A stretch of DNA of 44,653 bases from Clostridia bacterium (GCA_014805015.1 JAAUYQ010000049.1:64813-109465), one strand, 5' to 3'; positions 16,285-24,214 are shown, counted from the stretch's first letter. Notes: a model not told the origin generated them from the sequence alone. Translations and numbers: made by a program.

Positions 16285-18321
16285 CTAGGAAGGACGGATC
16301 ATGGACGCCAGCCGCGCAAGATCCCCCACATCGATCACCCCGTTGCCGTTGAGATCCCCCGCAAGCATATAGGCTCCTGTGAGAGGTTTCCATCCGGCGC
16401 AGGCTGCCGCAGTGCGCACCACCTGGCCAACACTCAGTACGCCCGTTCCGGTAACATCCCCGGCGGCTACCACGGCAACGCGTTCTGTCTCCCCGTTCTG
16501 CGAGACAACAACGGTCTGTCCCGTGCACACCGGACCGTTCAGATCTGCCGCTGATCCGTCTGCGTTGATAAGGCTGACCTCAGCTGTCTCATCCTGGGTC
16601 TGCAGCCCTGCCAGCAGCGCTGCACCGTTTTCCGCTTTCTCAGCACCGGTCAGGTACATGCCCGGCGCAGACGCATTTGTGCTGCACACAACGTGGAGGC
16701 CGGAACCGGGTGCTGCACTGAGCGTGCCGGAAGCTTCCTCCCTGACAACACCCATCCAGATCTGATTGCGAACCCGCATCGACAGATTGCTCTGGGCATC
16801 CGCCATCCGTCCCCCCGTCAGCCGGACATAAACAGGGCTTCCGGCGCTGCCGGTTACACGGTACCGGTACGTGACCGGAATACCCAGTAAAGACTTCACT
16901 TCTTCGTCTGTGCTGATTCTGGCTCCATTGCCGGCACTCACCACGCCTTCGAATTTCAGGTTCGCGGACGTCGTGACCATACCGTCCAGACCACCGCTTA
17001 CCGGACTGAGGAAGCTCACATCAAGTGTGTCGCCGGCGACAATCTCATCAGGCTCCGGCACCTCCATCATGGCAACAAACTGCTCAGGCGTCTCATCCAG
17101 TCCGTCCGCTGCCACCACAGTGCGTTCCCACTGTTCCGGTTCCACCTGGAACAGACTGCAGTTTCCGTCTGACTGCTGTCCCTTGATCAGTGCGACCGAT
17201 ACTTCCTCGCCCGGCTCAGCATCAACCCGGTAAACATATGTCAGCACCTCACCGAACAACGACACCGCTTTTCTCTCAGTGCTGAGTTCCGCGCTGAGGA
17301 AACCGCCCCTGAGTCCTTCAAAGGTCAGATTCTCTGATACTTCCAGAATGGCCTCCAGACCGCCGTCCGCCGGGCTTGTGATCTGGATTTCCACCAGCCG
17401 GCCCGCAACCGCTGCTTCCGGCCCGTGCATGAATCCGTCGCCGCTGCTCTGCGGCGGCGGTGTCACGGCCGGCCTGTCCACTGGGGTCACGACGGAAGCC
17501 TCATCCGCGCTGCCAACGGTTCCGGCCCAGCCCTGTTCCGGCACAGTATACAGATTTCGCTGTGCATCCGCCATTTTGGCCCCTGTCAGCTGTACAGAAA
17601 TCTCTTCTCCGGGATCCGCGTTGACGCGATACGTATAAATCACCGGCTCACCGAACAGCGAGACCACATGATCCTTTGCACTGATCTGTTCGCCGAGGTC
17701 GCTGCTGCGCATTCCTTCAAATGTCAAATTGTCCGAGACGCGGATTCTTCCGTCCATCCCGCCTCCATCCGGACTGGTAAACACAATTTCAACCGTTCCG
17801 CCCGACGGAATGGAACCTTCTGCGGGTCCGGACATGAGATGCGCAGCCTCTGTCATACCCGCTGGCAGCGCCTGTGCATCCCCGGCTGGCAGAACGGTCT
17901 GCTTCCAGGCTTCGTCCTGCATGCTGTACAGCCCGCCGGCTCCGTCGGTACACTCAGCATCCCTCAGGGCTACAGAGACATCCTCTCCGGCTCCGCCCTT
18001 GACGCGGTACACATATTTCACCGGATCTCCAAACACAGTGACGACATGGCTGTCAGCACTCAGCTGTGCACTGACGCCAGCACTCGAGAAACCAACCAGC
18101 TCCAGATTGGATGACGTTTCAATTGTCCCATCCATGCCGCCCGCCTCGGGACTGCTGAAGCTGACTTCGATATAAGCATTCTCCTGTACAGCGCCGGCAG
18201 TCAGAATCTGCATGGCCCCAGTAAAATCTGAAGGCGGCAGTTCCAGTCCGGCAGCGCTGCCCACGGCGCAGGCCAACAGGCATATCAGGCCGATAGTCCA
18301 CGCTGCTGCTTTCTTAAACAT
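16285..18321 (-). CDS. Secreted protein with four cohesin-like beta repeats and a C-terminal dockerin-like domain
   Basis: The 678 residues begin with a signal peptide (MFKKAAAWTIGLICLLACAV). Four ~115-residue repeats follow at ~27-150, ~155-280, ~300-415 and ~425-545. Each has the order: 'GxxVEIxFxSPxxGGMDG', 'SxNLxFEG', 'SLFGxPVxYxYRVxxxPGEExSVxL', 'MADAQxNLY', and a Trp-containing end. The 'GG(M/L)DG...NL.FEG' part recalls cohesin-type beta sandwiches. The tail has two Ca-loop-like repeats; the second (DLNGNGVIDVGD) has all ligand positions of a type I dockerin, while the first (DVTGTGVLSVGQ) is degenerate. It probably acts at the cell surface or outside. ATG 18321 follows AGGAGAG. The partner and ligand are unknown. 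Confidence 0.75.
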   Translation of the reverse strand: MFKKAAAWTIGLICLLACAVGSAAGLELPPSDFTGAMQILTAGAVQENAYIEVSFSSPEAGGMDGTIETSSNLELVGFSSAGVSAQLSADSHVVTVFGDPVKYVYRVKGGAGEDVSVALRDAECTDGAGGLYSMQDEAWKQTVLPAGDAQALPAGMTEAAHLMSGPAEGSIPSGGTVEIVFTSPDGGGMDGRIRVSDNLTFEGMRSSDLGEQISAKDHVVSLFGEPVIYTYRVNADPGEEISVQLTGAKMADAQRNLYTVPEQGWAGTVGSADEASVVTPVDRPAVTPPPQSSGDGFMHGPEAAVAGRLVEIQITSPADGGLEAILEVSENLTFEGLRGGFLSAELSTERKAVSLFGEVLTYVYRVDAEPGEEVSVALIKGQQSDGNCSLFQVEPEQWERTVVAADGLDETPEQFVAMMEVPEPDEIVAGDTLDVSFLSPVSGGLDGMVTTSANLKFEGVVSAGNGARISTDEEVKSLLGIPVTYRYRVTGSAGSPVYVRLTGGRMADAQSNLSMRVRNQIWMGVVREEASGTLSAAPGSGLHVVCSTNASAPGMYLTGAEKAENGAALLAGLQTQDETAEVSLINADGSAADLNGPVCTGQTVVVSQNGETERVAVVAAGDVTGTGVLSVGQVVRTAAACAGWKPLTGAYMLAGDLNGNGVIDVGDLARLASMIRPS

Positions 18322-18455
18322 ATACTCTCCTGCTCACATACTCTGCTCTACATAACTGCCCGAGGGCAAAATCTTCCTTATCAGTACTATCGGAAGAAAC
18401 GTCACGGAATTTAGTTTAACATAGCCGCAGCAGCAAGGCAGGTCCAAGCGTGTTC

Positions 18456-18560
18456 TCAGGTGTGCCCCAGCCATGCAGTGGCGACCGCCAGTGCGAGCCA
18501 GGCCGCAACCTGAATAAGATCGCAGATTCTCTGGACTCTGCCGGCTTTCTGCTCTTTCAT
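18456..18560 (-). CDS. Small single-pass membrane protein, 34 residues
   Basis: The ORF starts at ATG 18560 with GGAGG at 18566-18570, five bases away, an ideal ribosome site. It encodes MKEQKAGRVQRI followed by one hydrophobic helix (LIQVAAWLALAVATAWL) and a short tail. The positive N-terminus predicts that the C-terminus faces outward. No family is recognised. It lies in a gene-poor stretch upstream of the dockerin protein and could be a membrane regulator or a toxin-like peptide. The evidence is the ribosome site and the hydrophobic profile. Confidence 0.5.
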   Translation of the reverse strand: MKEQKAGRVQRICDLIQVAAWLALAVATAWLGHT

Positions 18561-18817
18561 ATATGCCTCCTCAGACTTGCTCTTCCAAAACAACGGATGG
18601 GTTTCTGCACTGTACGATTCTGCCGCTGCTTTCCTCGAATCAATCAAACAGGGGCCTTACAGCGCAGGACATTCAGGCACGCAGTGCCATTGCATGACCG
18701 CCTTCGGGAACCTGAATCAAGGTCTTGGGAAGCCGCTTCCGGTCTGGTTCCCGATTCTGCCGGCTCCAGGAGGAGCCGCGGTCTGCTGCCTGCCGCGAAC
18801 TTCCCGCTGGCCCGCAT

Positions 18818-19102
18818 TCATCTCTCGAGGAAACGGCTTGAGAACGACACAGCGCTTTTCAGGAGCAGAAGCGCTGCCTCTACAATCAGGGCTTCCCGCT
18901 GTGCGCCGCCGACATCTCCGCTCAGCAGCTTCTGCAGCCTCCCAGCTCGGCGCCGCAGACTTTCGAGGGCAGCAGCTGGTCCCTCGGCTGGGGCACAGAC
19001 TGCGGCCGTCGCCGCGGTCTGCCGGGAAGACTCTTTCGCCGTCTCCGCACAGCACGGAGCTGACCGCGCAGATCTGTGCTGTTTGTTTCCATGTATTATC
19101 AT
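18818..19102 (-). CDS. Hypothetical protein, 94 residues
   Basis: ATG 19102 follows AAGGAG (19111-19116) by eight bases. The product has an Ala-rich, low-complexity N-terminal half and a helical C-terminal half (ESLRRRAGRLQKLLSGDVGGAQ, then EALIVEAALLLLKSAVSFSS). I do not recognise a family; the end might form an amphipathic or membrane-associated helix. The ribosome site is the main reason to accept it. Between it and the 34-residue gene, 18561-18817 holds nothing clear. From 19103 to 19432 I see no gene. Confidence 0.4.
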   Translation of the reverse strand: MIIHGNKQHRSARSAPCCAETAKESSRQTAATAAVCAPAEGPAAALESLRRRAGRLQKLLSGDVGGAQREALIVEAALLLLKSAVSFSSRFLER

Positions 19103-19432
19103 GCTCAGCTCTCCTTCATACAGGCCTCGTCGCAGTACCCGACACTGCTCCCGCATTTATGTCCAGGACACAGACCTGCACCGCAGCCCGCATATCCTGG
19201 CTCCGCGAAACTTACCGAAGTTCGGCGATACCGTTAGACAGCTATTCCACATTGTCTTGCTGGCCACAACATTATCCCGTCATATGCGCAGTGTACGAAA
19301 GAACCTGCCATAACGAATTATTCATTCGCCTCATCCGTATTTTAAACAAATCCTACGACGTAGTTCGAATAAAATCAAGCGGCTCGCTCGGATCGCTGGG
19401 TCCGGCCTGTCTCGGATTTGCACATACTTCTC

Positions 19433-19461
19433 TTGATTTTCGAAATCATCGTTGTTATGAT
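19433..19461 (+). promoter_or_regulatory. Promoter of the S24 repressor with an internal palindrome
   Basis: TTGATT (19433-19438), a 17-bp spacer and TATGAT (19456-19461) make a good sigma-A promoter. The inverted repeat TGATTT-TCG-AAATCA (19434-19448) overlaps the -35 and spacer, where an autorepressor would block polymerase. Confidence 0.6.
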
Positions 19462-19506
19462 ATAAACACACAAAGAAATTCGCGTAGAAAAGGAGACAGG
19501 AAGAAA

Positions 19507-20259
19507 ATGGCAAAATACGAGGATGTCGCCAAGATGATCGGCGAACGTATCCGCACAGCCCGAAAGGCACTTGGACTGACACAGACCGAGCTGGCAAACA
19601 GGATGAACGAGTCGACGGGCAGAATTATCAGTGAATGGGAACATGCCCGCTGCAGTCCTAGCGGACCAAAGCTTCTGCGTCTGACGCAGGCGCTGGGAGT
19701 TACTCCGAATTATCTGTACAACCTGGACGCGGAGGGACGCGGTCTCTCCCTGGCGGAATCTCACGTTATTGAGCAGTACAGGGACCTGGATTCAGATGGG
19801 CTCCGGGCCGTCAACGCTGTGCTTGGCGTTGAGCACGAACGCTGCACACGGCAGATCATTGAAAATGCCCCGCCACAGTTTCCGACCCGTAAAATTCGTT
19901 ATATTCCGCACTCTGTCTCTGCCGGACTAGGTGCGGCGCTGCAGGACGAGCAGCAGGAGCTGATAGAAGTCCCGTTAACGCGGGAAAGCGTCCGGGCAGA
20001 TTTTGTTCTTCGGGTTGCAGGCAATTCCATGGAGCCGGAGTTTCATGATGGTGATCTGCTGCTCGTGCAGCAGTCTGCGACAGTGGAACCGGGGCAGCTG
20101 GGCATCTTCGGTCTGGATGGAGAAGGATATTTCAAGAAGCTCGGACAGGGCGAACTGCTCTCTCTGAACCCAGCGTACCGCCCTATTTCTCTGGAAGGCC
20201 GCGGAGAAGTGCACGTTTTTGGCCGGGTTCTGGGAGCTCTGCCTCCGCTTTCTGCCTGA
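19507..20259 (+). CDS. XRE-family repressor with S24 (LexA/CI-like) self-cleaving domain
   Basis: The 250-residue protein has an N-terminal helix-turn-helix (residues ~10-70: IRTARKALGLTQTELANRMN...ISEWE) and a C-terminal S24 domain (~135-245). The predicted cleavage pair Ala-Gly is in SVSAGLGA, the catalytic Ser in VAGNSMEPEFHDGD, and the catalytic Lys in GYFKKLG. All three are intact, so it should self-cleave on RecA activation like phage CI or LexA. ATG 19507 follows AAGGAGACAGG. The long open frame upstream (from 18577) has no start signal and is not coding. It stands near a decayed integrase, so it may be a relic phage or ICE repressor; a host SOS-like regulator is the alternative. Confidence 0.9.
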   Translation: MAKYEDVAKMIGERIRTARKALGLTQTELANRMNESTGRIISEWEHARCSPSGPKLLRLTQALGVTPNYLYNLDAEGRGLSLAESHVIEQYRDLDSDGLRAVNAVLGVEHERCTRQIIENAPPQFPTRKIRYIPHSVSAGLGAALQDEQQELIEVPLTRESVRADFVLRVAGNSMEPEFHDGDLLLVQQSATVEPGQLGIFGLDGEGYFKKLGQGELLSLNPAYRPISLEGRGEVHVFGRVLGALPPLSA

Positions 20260-20611
20260 CCGCAGAATAGAACGCCCGGCGCTGCAGCGCATACACTGCG
20301 TATGACGAAGCCTCAAAGTACAGGGAAGCTGACTCTGCGACTGGTTCTGTAAGACCTTGGTTTTCCGAAGTCTTTTCCGTCTGCGGAGATGCGAATACCT
20401 GGCAGCGCAGCGGGATTATGCCTGCAGAATCCGCAGCCGGCGCTCCACTGCAAAACAGTCCTGTCCAAAGACGCAATTGTTCTTCCTGGCATTCAGACCG
20501 GCAAGCAATGCGGAAAGATCGGATCGCGAGACATTTGCCGCCCACGCTGAACGGTCATTGCAGGGAGTTCATTGCTATGAATGAGCACAGTCAGATTATC
20601 GGCTCAACGGT

Positions 20612-20883
20612 ATGCTTGGACGGCTTCGCAGATTTCAGAAGGAGCACGCTCTGGCGGAAGACATGTGGCATGATCTTCAGCACACCTTTCGAACGCTCAT
20701 GACTGAAGCAGCAGCGGCCTGGTGACAATCAGCAAAGCCATGCGGCACTCCAACACAGGCATCACGGCTACCATGTATATCTCGAACACGACAGGCATCA
20801 AACGACAGGCAACGGATCAAATTGGCCAGATAATCCAACTCGATCCAACAGCGAAAAAAGATGACAAATTGGCGAAAAGCTGA
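20612..20883 (+). pseudogene. Degraded tyrosine recombinase (integrase) remnant beside tRNA-Leu
   Basis: One frame reads MLGRLRRFQKEHALAEDMWH followed by DLQHTFRTLM (20612-20701), matching the integrase block 'HDLRHTFATL', but the catalytic Arg is replaced by Gln. That frame ends at TGA 20723-20725. The shifted frame continues SSSGLVTISKAMRHSNTGIT (from 20707) to TGA at 20881-20883, and aligns with the integrase tail at the start of the window (SGLDIATVSKAMRHANISMT). The nucleophilic Tyr may survive in TATMYIS. At least one frameshift, a two-codon gap and loss of the catalytic Arg mark it as dead. From 20260 to 20611 I see nothing recognisable. The remnant ends 138 bp from the 3' end of tRNA-Leu, a usual integration site. 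Confidence 0.8.
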
Positions 20884-20899
20884 TGTGGCAGAACGCTTT

Positions 20900-20946
20900 G
20901 TGCAATCTGTGTGCAAAATCTGTGCAATTTCGACGAAAATTGCACA
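20900..20946. repeat. GTGCA triplet and 10-bp inverted repeat after the integrase relic
   Basis: GTGCA occurs at 20900, 20911 and 20922 with an 11-bp period. The last copy begins the perfect inverted repeat TGTGCAATTT-N6-AAATTGCACA (20921-20946). It resembles the GCGCA triplet after the integrase at 172 and may be a relic attachment or arm site. Confidence 0.5.
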
Positions 20947-20985
20947 AAAGTCCTGCGGCGCGTAATTTTTGAGCAAAAAAATATA

Positions 20986-21018
20986 GGCGCATAACCCGCA
21001 CGGTTATGCGCCTTTTTT
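20986..21018. terminator. Bidirectional terminator next to tRNA-Leu
   Basis: GGCGCATAACC-CGCAC-GGTTATGCGCC forms an 11-bp stem with TTTTTT on the right and a run of A on the left, so it can end transcription in both directions. It serves tRNA-Leu on the minus strand. Confidence 0.9.
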
Positions 21019-21021
21019 AGA

Positions 21022-21106
21022 TGGTGCTGAAGACGGGGATCGAACCCGTAAGGCCGAAGCCGCAGGATTTTAAGTCCTGTGCGTATACCAGTTCCGCCAC
21101 TTCAGC
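21022..21106 (-). tRNA. tRNA-Leu (anticodon UAA)
   Basis: The 85-nt class II tRNA has acceptor GCTGAAG/CTTCAGC, anticodon stem-loop CAGGA-CTTAAAA-TCCTG, a long variable arm, the T-loop GGTTCGATCCC and an encoded CCA. A TAAAAT (21120-21125, minus strand) is a possible -10. Confidence 0.97.
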
Positions 21107-21150
21107 GCCGCGTACCACCATTTTAGCACTGGACTGCAGCAGGTGCTACG

Positions 21151-22383
21151 CTACCACGGACGCCGGGCACAGACAAAGTGGCTCTGCCAGTAGTCCGTCA
21201 TACAGCTGCGTTCGACAATCTTGCCGTTCGCGGAACTGGCGTCGATCATCATACCGCCTCCTACATAGATGCCGACATGACCCACATTGACGCCCTTGCG
21301 GGTATGGAAGAAAATCAGGTCGCCGGGCTCAAGCGCGCTCATGCTGCCAATCTTCTGCCAGTTGCCGTTCTGGGAAAAGCCCTGCGCATTCAGACGTCCG
21401 GTCGAGCTGCCGGCCTGCCTGAGGGCGTAGGTCACGAGACCTGAACAGTCGAAGCTGTTTGGACCTGCCGCTCCCCAGACATACGGCTTACCAAGCTGGG
21501 CGCGGGCACTGGCCAGGAAAGCGTCGATCGTACCCTGCCGGGCACTCTGCTGCGCAAGGGCCTCAGTCGGCAGTGCAGAGGACGAATAGATCAGGTTAAG
21601 CGTGACCTGTCCGGTCTTGCCGTCCACACCGATGCCGTTCCGGGTCTGAAACGCCTTTACAGCATCGACAGTCTCCGTGCCGTAGTAACCGGTAGCTTTA
21701 TCAAGATAGCCGAGTTCCATGAGGCGGCTCTGAAGCATGTCCACATCGTTCCCGCTCGTCCCTTCCAGCAGCGTGTAGGGCCGGGCTGCATCTGAATAGA
21801 TGATCTCCAACGTCTGTGGACCTGCTGCGCCATCCATTTCCAGACCATGCTGGCGCTGGAACATGGTGACCGCATAGGCTGTGGCCGGACCGAAATAGTC
21901 CGTGGTCTCATCTATGTCCAGATAGCCGAGCGACATCAGCCGTTCCTGCAGTTCTGTCACTCGCTCTGAGTGCATACCCTCAAGCAGCGTCGGATCCGGA
22001 GTGGGATCCGGCGTCGGCTCCGGACTCGCCGTCGGGGCCGCCGTCTGCGTCGCCGTTGCTGTCGGAGTCGGCTTCGGGGCTGTCTGGTTGCCGAAGGCCG
22101 CCTGCGCGAAATCAGTTCCAAAAAGGTCCAGCGGCTCAAGTAGCACAACCGCCGTCAGCACAGCTGCGCCCACAATGCCGGCCAGCACCACCGGCCAGCG
22201 TCGTCTGCGTCTGCCGGTTCCGCTCACCGGCCGCGGATTCGGCCGCCACGCCTTCATGCCAGCGTACGCCGGCGAGCGCCGCAGCGGTGGCCGGCCCGTG
22301 CGGCGCCGCAGCCCGAACAGATTCAGGCCGCCCCGCCCGCGCGAAGGCAGCACACTCCGCCTTCCCTTTGTAAATCTCCGCAT
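21151..22383 (-). CDS. Membrane-anchored NlpC/P60 peptidoglycan endopeptidase with two PG-binding domains
   Basis: The 410-residue protein has a long basic cytoplasmic start (~1-62), one membrane helix (~64-86) and a Pro/Thr linker (~100-135). Two PG_binding_1 domains follow (~137-200: ERVTELQERLMSLGYLD; ~212-275: NDVDMLQSRLMELGYLD). The C-terminal NlpC/P60 domain (~290-410) has the catalytic Cys in SFDCSGLVTYA and His in VGHVGIYVGGG. Such enzymes cut stem peptides (D-Glu to diamino acid) in peptidoglycan. ATG 22383 follows CAGGAGAAG. Upstream lie a good promoter and a WalR-type box. It is transcribed toward tRNA-Leu. Confidence 0.93.
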   Translation of the reverse strand: MRRFTKGRRSVLPSRGRGGLNLFGLRRRTGRPPLRRSPAYAGMKAWRPNPRPVSGTGRRRRRWPVVLAGIVGAAVLTAVVLLEPLDLFGTDFAQAAFGNQTAPKPTPTATATQTAAPTASPEPTPDPTPDPTLLEGMHSERVTELQERLMSLGYLDIDETTDYFGPATAYAVTMFQRQHGLEMDGAAGPQTLEIIYSDAARPYTLLEGTSGNDVDMLQSRLMELGYLDKATGYYGTETVDAVKAFQTRNGIGVDGKTGQVTLNLIYSSSALPTEALAQQSARQGTIDAFLASARAQLGKPYVWGAAGPNSFDCSGLVTYALRQAGSSTGRLNAQGFSQNGNWQKIGSMSALEPGDLIFFHTRKGVNVGHVGIYVGGGMMIDASSANGKIVERSCMTDYWQSHFVCARRPW

Positions 22384-22417
22384 ATTGCTTCTCCTGTATC
22401 AGAATCCATGTACCTGC

Positions 22418-22446
22418 ATTATACATAGATATTTCGTGAATGTGAA
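22418..22446 (-). promoter_or_regulatory. Promoter of the membrane NlpC/P60 gene
   Basis: TTCACA (22441-22446), a 17-bp spacer and TATAAT (22418-22423), on the minus strand. Confidence 0.65.
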
Positions 22447-22452
22447 TAAAAG

Positions 22453-22469
22453 ATTACAGAATCGTAACA
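22453..22469 (-). promoter_or_regulatory. WalR (YycF)-type binding box
   Basis: TGTTAC-GATTC-TGTAAT fits the published WalR consensus TGTWAH-N5-TGTWAH in both halves and in spacing. It reads in the direction of the gene and ends six bases before the -35, a classic activator position. Binding by the regulator at 10312-10998 is inferred. Confidence 0.65.
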
Positions 22470-22484
22470 TTTTTCGGGCGGACA

Positions 22485-22513
22485 GGAAAAAGGTCCGCTG
22501 CTCGCTGCGGACC
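22485..22513 (-). terminator. Terminator of the bile salt hydrolase gene
   Basis: GGTCCGC and GCGGACC form the stem (22492-22513), followed on the minus strand by TTTTTCC. Confidence 0.85.
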
Positions 22514-22543
22514 TCTCTGTTGCTGCTGAACGCTGCAGACCGG

Positions 22544-23515
22544 TCAGTTGCCGGCGTGCACCTGCTGCGTGTCCACCAGCGGGTATATGCTGAGTGCCTC
22601 GCTGCCGAGGTCCGTTTTATTCATATCGATCGCCGTGATCTGGTTGTTCTTGTAGGTCTTGTAGTAGTAGCAGGATCCAGCCATACAGCTCGAATACCTC
22701 GTGTAGAAGTATTTCCCTTCCTCTGTCCTGACGTCCCCGCGTACGGACGCGACCGAATCGAGCAGATGAAAGAACTGCGTCATCTCTGCCTGATCTTCTG
22801 CACCGCAGACAGAGTTCCCGCTGTTAAACGCAATCCGGATAAAGCGCGAAGCGGACGAGCAGTCGCCCGGCAGCCCGAATGCGCCGGTCCCCTTACCCAT
22901 CGCCTGCAGATCATCGGCTGCGCAGAAGCGGTTCACAGGCGGCTCCGGTGTCAGGTTCAGATAAAAGTTCAGGTTCGTCGCGTGATACGAAAACGGTGGA
23001 TCGTTCGTGAGCACATTGTAGGGATCGCGCTTGACCACAAGTCCGTCCGGCAGCGGCTCCACCACGGCTGAGCCTGTACTGTCCGCGAGCATCCAGTGCA
23101 GTACAGAATTGGGAACAGACGAAGAGAACGGAATATCCGTAAGGCGCAGCGTACTGAGCCGTTCAAGCGCTTCCGCAAGTGAAGCGCACTGCGACAGAAT
23201 CCAGCTGACAAACTCAAATGGAGCCACGTCCACAGCGGCCTGCGGTGCTGCCGAGGGATAGGCACCCGAAAGCGCGAAGTGCAGGCCGGCCATGCCGAGT
23301 CCGTGCTCGTTGACTGCGTCCGCATACATCGGATAGCCGTCTATAACCGAGGCCATTCCCACAAAGGCATAATGGTCGCTCACATGCTGCCCGTTGGAAA
23401 ATGCGAACGGGTATTTTCGCGGCGTCACCACGACCTCCTGGCCGAAGTCATACTCAAGGTCCAGATTGCGGCCGAAGTAATGCCGTTTTCCATTCATTGA
23501 CAGTGCAGTGCACAT
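22544..23515 (-). CDS. Choloylglycine hydrolase family protein (bile salt hydrolase or penicillin V acylase)
   Basis: This 323-residue N-terminal-nucleophile hydrolase becomes active when Met1 is removed, exposing Cys2 (MCTALS). Other expected residues are Arg16 and Asp19 in GRNLD, Asn in AVNEHGLGMAGL, Asn in VLTNDPPF and Arg in GDCSSASRF. Bile salt hydrolases cleave the amide of glycine- or taurine-conjugated bile acids in the gut; close relatives cleave penicillin V or acyl-homoserine lactones. The LPGD-x-SS-x-SRF segment favours the bile salt group, but substrate is not proven. There is no signal peptide, so it is cytoplasmic. ATG 23515 follows GAGAGGATG. It is downstream of the dCMP deaminase and ends at a terminator. 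Confidence 0.88.
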   Translation of the reverse strand: MCTALSMNGKRHYFGRNLDLEYDFGQEVVVTPRKYPFAFSNGQHVSDHYAFVGMASVIDGYPMYADAVNEHGLGMAGLHFALSGAYPSAAPQAAVDVAPFEFVSWILSQCASLAEALERLSTLRLTDIPFSSSVPNSVLHWMLADSTGSAVVEPLPDGLVVKRDPYNVLTNDPPFSYHATNLNFYLNLTPEPPVNRFCAADDLQAMGKGTGAFGLPGDCSSASRFIRIAFNSGNSVCGAEDQAEMTQFFHLLDSVASVRGDVRTEEGKYFYTRYSSCMAGSCYYYKTYKNNQITAIDMNKTDLGSEALSIYPLVDTQQVHAGN

Positions 23516-23587
23516 GCTGCATCCTCTCCTTTCCCGGGGCCGCCGAGGCCCGCTGAAGCCAGCTGCCGGACATGTCTGCCCGTTCTC

Positions 23588-24034
23588 TCAGGTATACTGC
23601 TCTACCTCAATATCTGTTTCGGCAAAAACAGAACGGGCAAACTCATCCGGATACGGCTCACGGTACACGACCCGGCGAATGCCGCTGTTCACGATCATCT
23701 TCGCACAGATCGAACATGGCTGATGCGTACAGTACATCGTTGAACCCACAATGGAGACACCCAGTTTGGCCGCCTGGATGATAGCGTTCTGCTCAGCGTG
23801 GATCGCATAGCAGAGCTCCTGCCGCTCACCGCTCGGAATACCCATGTCCAGACGCATGCAGGTTCCCCGCTCCCGGCAGCTTTTCACGCCGGCGGGCGCG
23901 CCGTTGTAGCCGGTCGTCAGGATCCGCTTATTCTTTACGATCAGAGCTCCGACACTGCGGTTTTCCTTATAGCAGCTTGACCAGCCGGCAATCAGTTCTG
24001 CCATTTCCATGAAACGCTGGTCCCATTTGTTCAT
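23588..24034 (-). CDS. Deoxycytidylate deaminase (ComEB/dCMP deaminase)
   Basis: This 148-residue zinc enzyme converts dCMP to dUMP for dTMP synthesis. The zinc site is HAEQNAI (His and catalytic Glu) plus PCSIC. The inserted Cys-containing segment VKSCRERGTCMR is typical of dCMP deaminases. The N-terminus NKWDQRFMEMAELIAGWS is standard. ATG 24034 has GGAGCACAG upstream. It lies 72 bp before the bile salt hydrolase gene and probably shares its transcript. Confidence 0.94.
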   Translation of the reverse strand: MNKWDQRFMEMAELIAGWSSCYKENRSVGALIVKNKRILTTGYNGAPAGVKSCRERGTCMRLDMGIPSGERQELCYAIHAEQNAIIQAAKLGVSIVGSTMYCTHQPCSICAKMIVNSGIRRVVYREPYPDEFARSVFAETDIEVEQYT

Positions 24035-24214
24035 CTCTGTGCTCCCTGTCTCTTAAGACGGGTCAGCATGTCGGCACGCAGGCAAAAAATTCGCCCTAAG
24101 CCGCCCGTACGTGTTTATTTCTGCTGAAACCCTTTGAATAAGAATATGTCAGCTTCATTCTACAGGGATTCAGCAGCCTGGGCAACATGACCAGGGCTCA
24201 GCAGGACCCCTGTG

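Noticed and set aside
18577..19506. Rightward extension of the S24 repressor frame by 310 codons
   Set aside because: Low-complexity translation with no family pattern. A promoter and a ribosome site lie just before 19507.
20900..20946. CRISPR-like short repeats
   Set aside because: Repeat units of about 11 bp without spacers do not fit a CRISPR array, and no cas gene is present.
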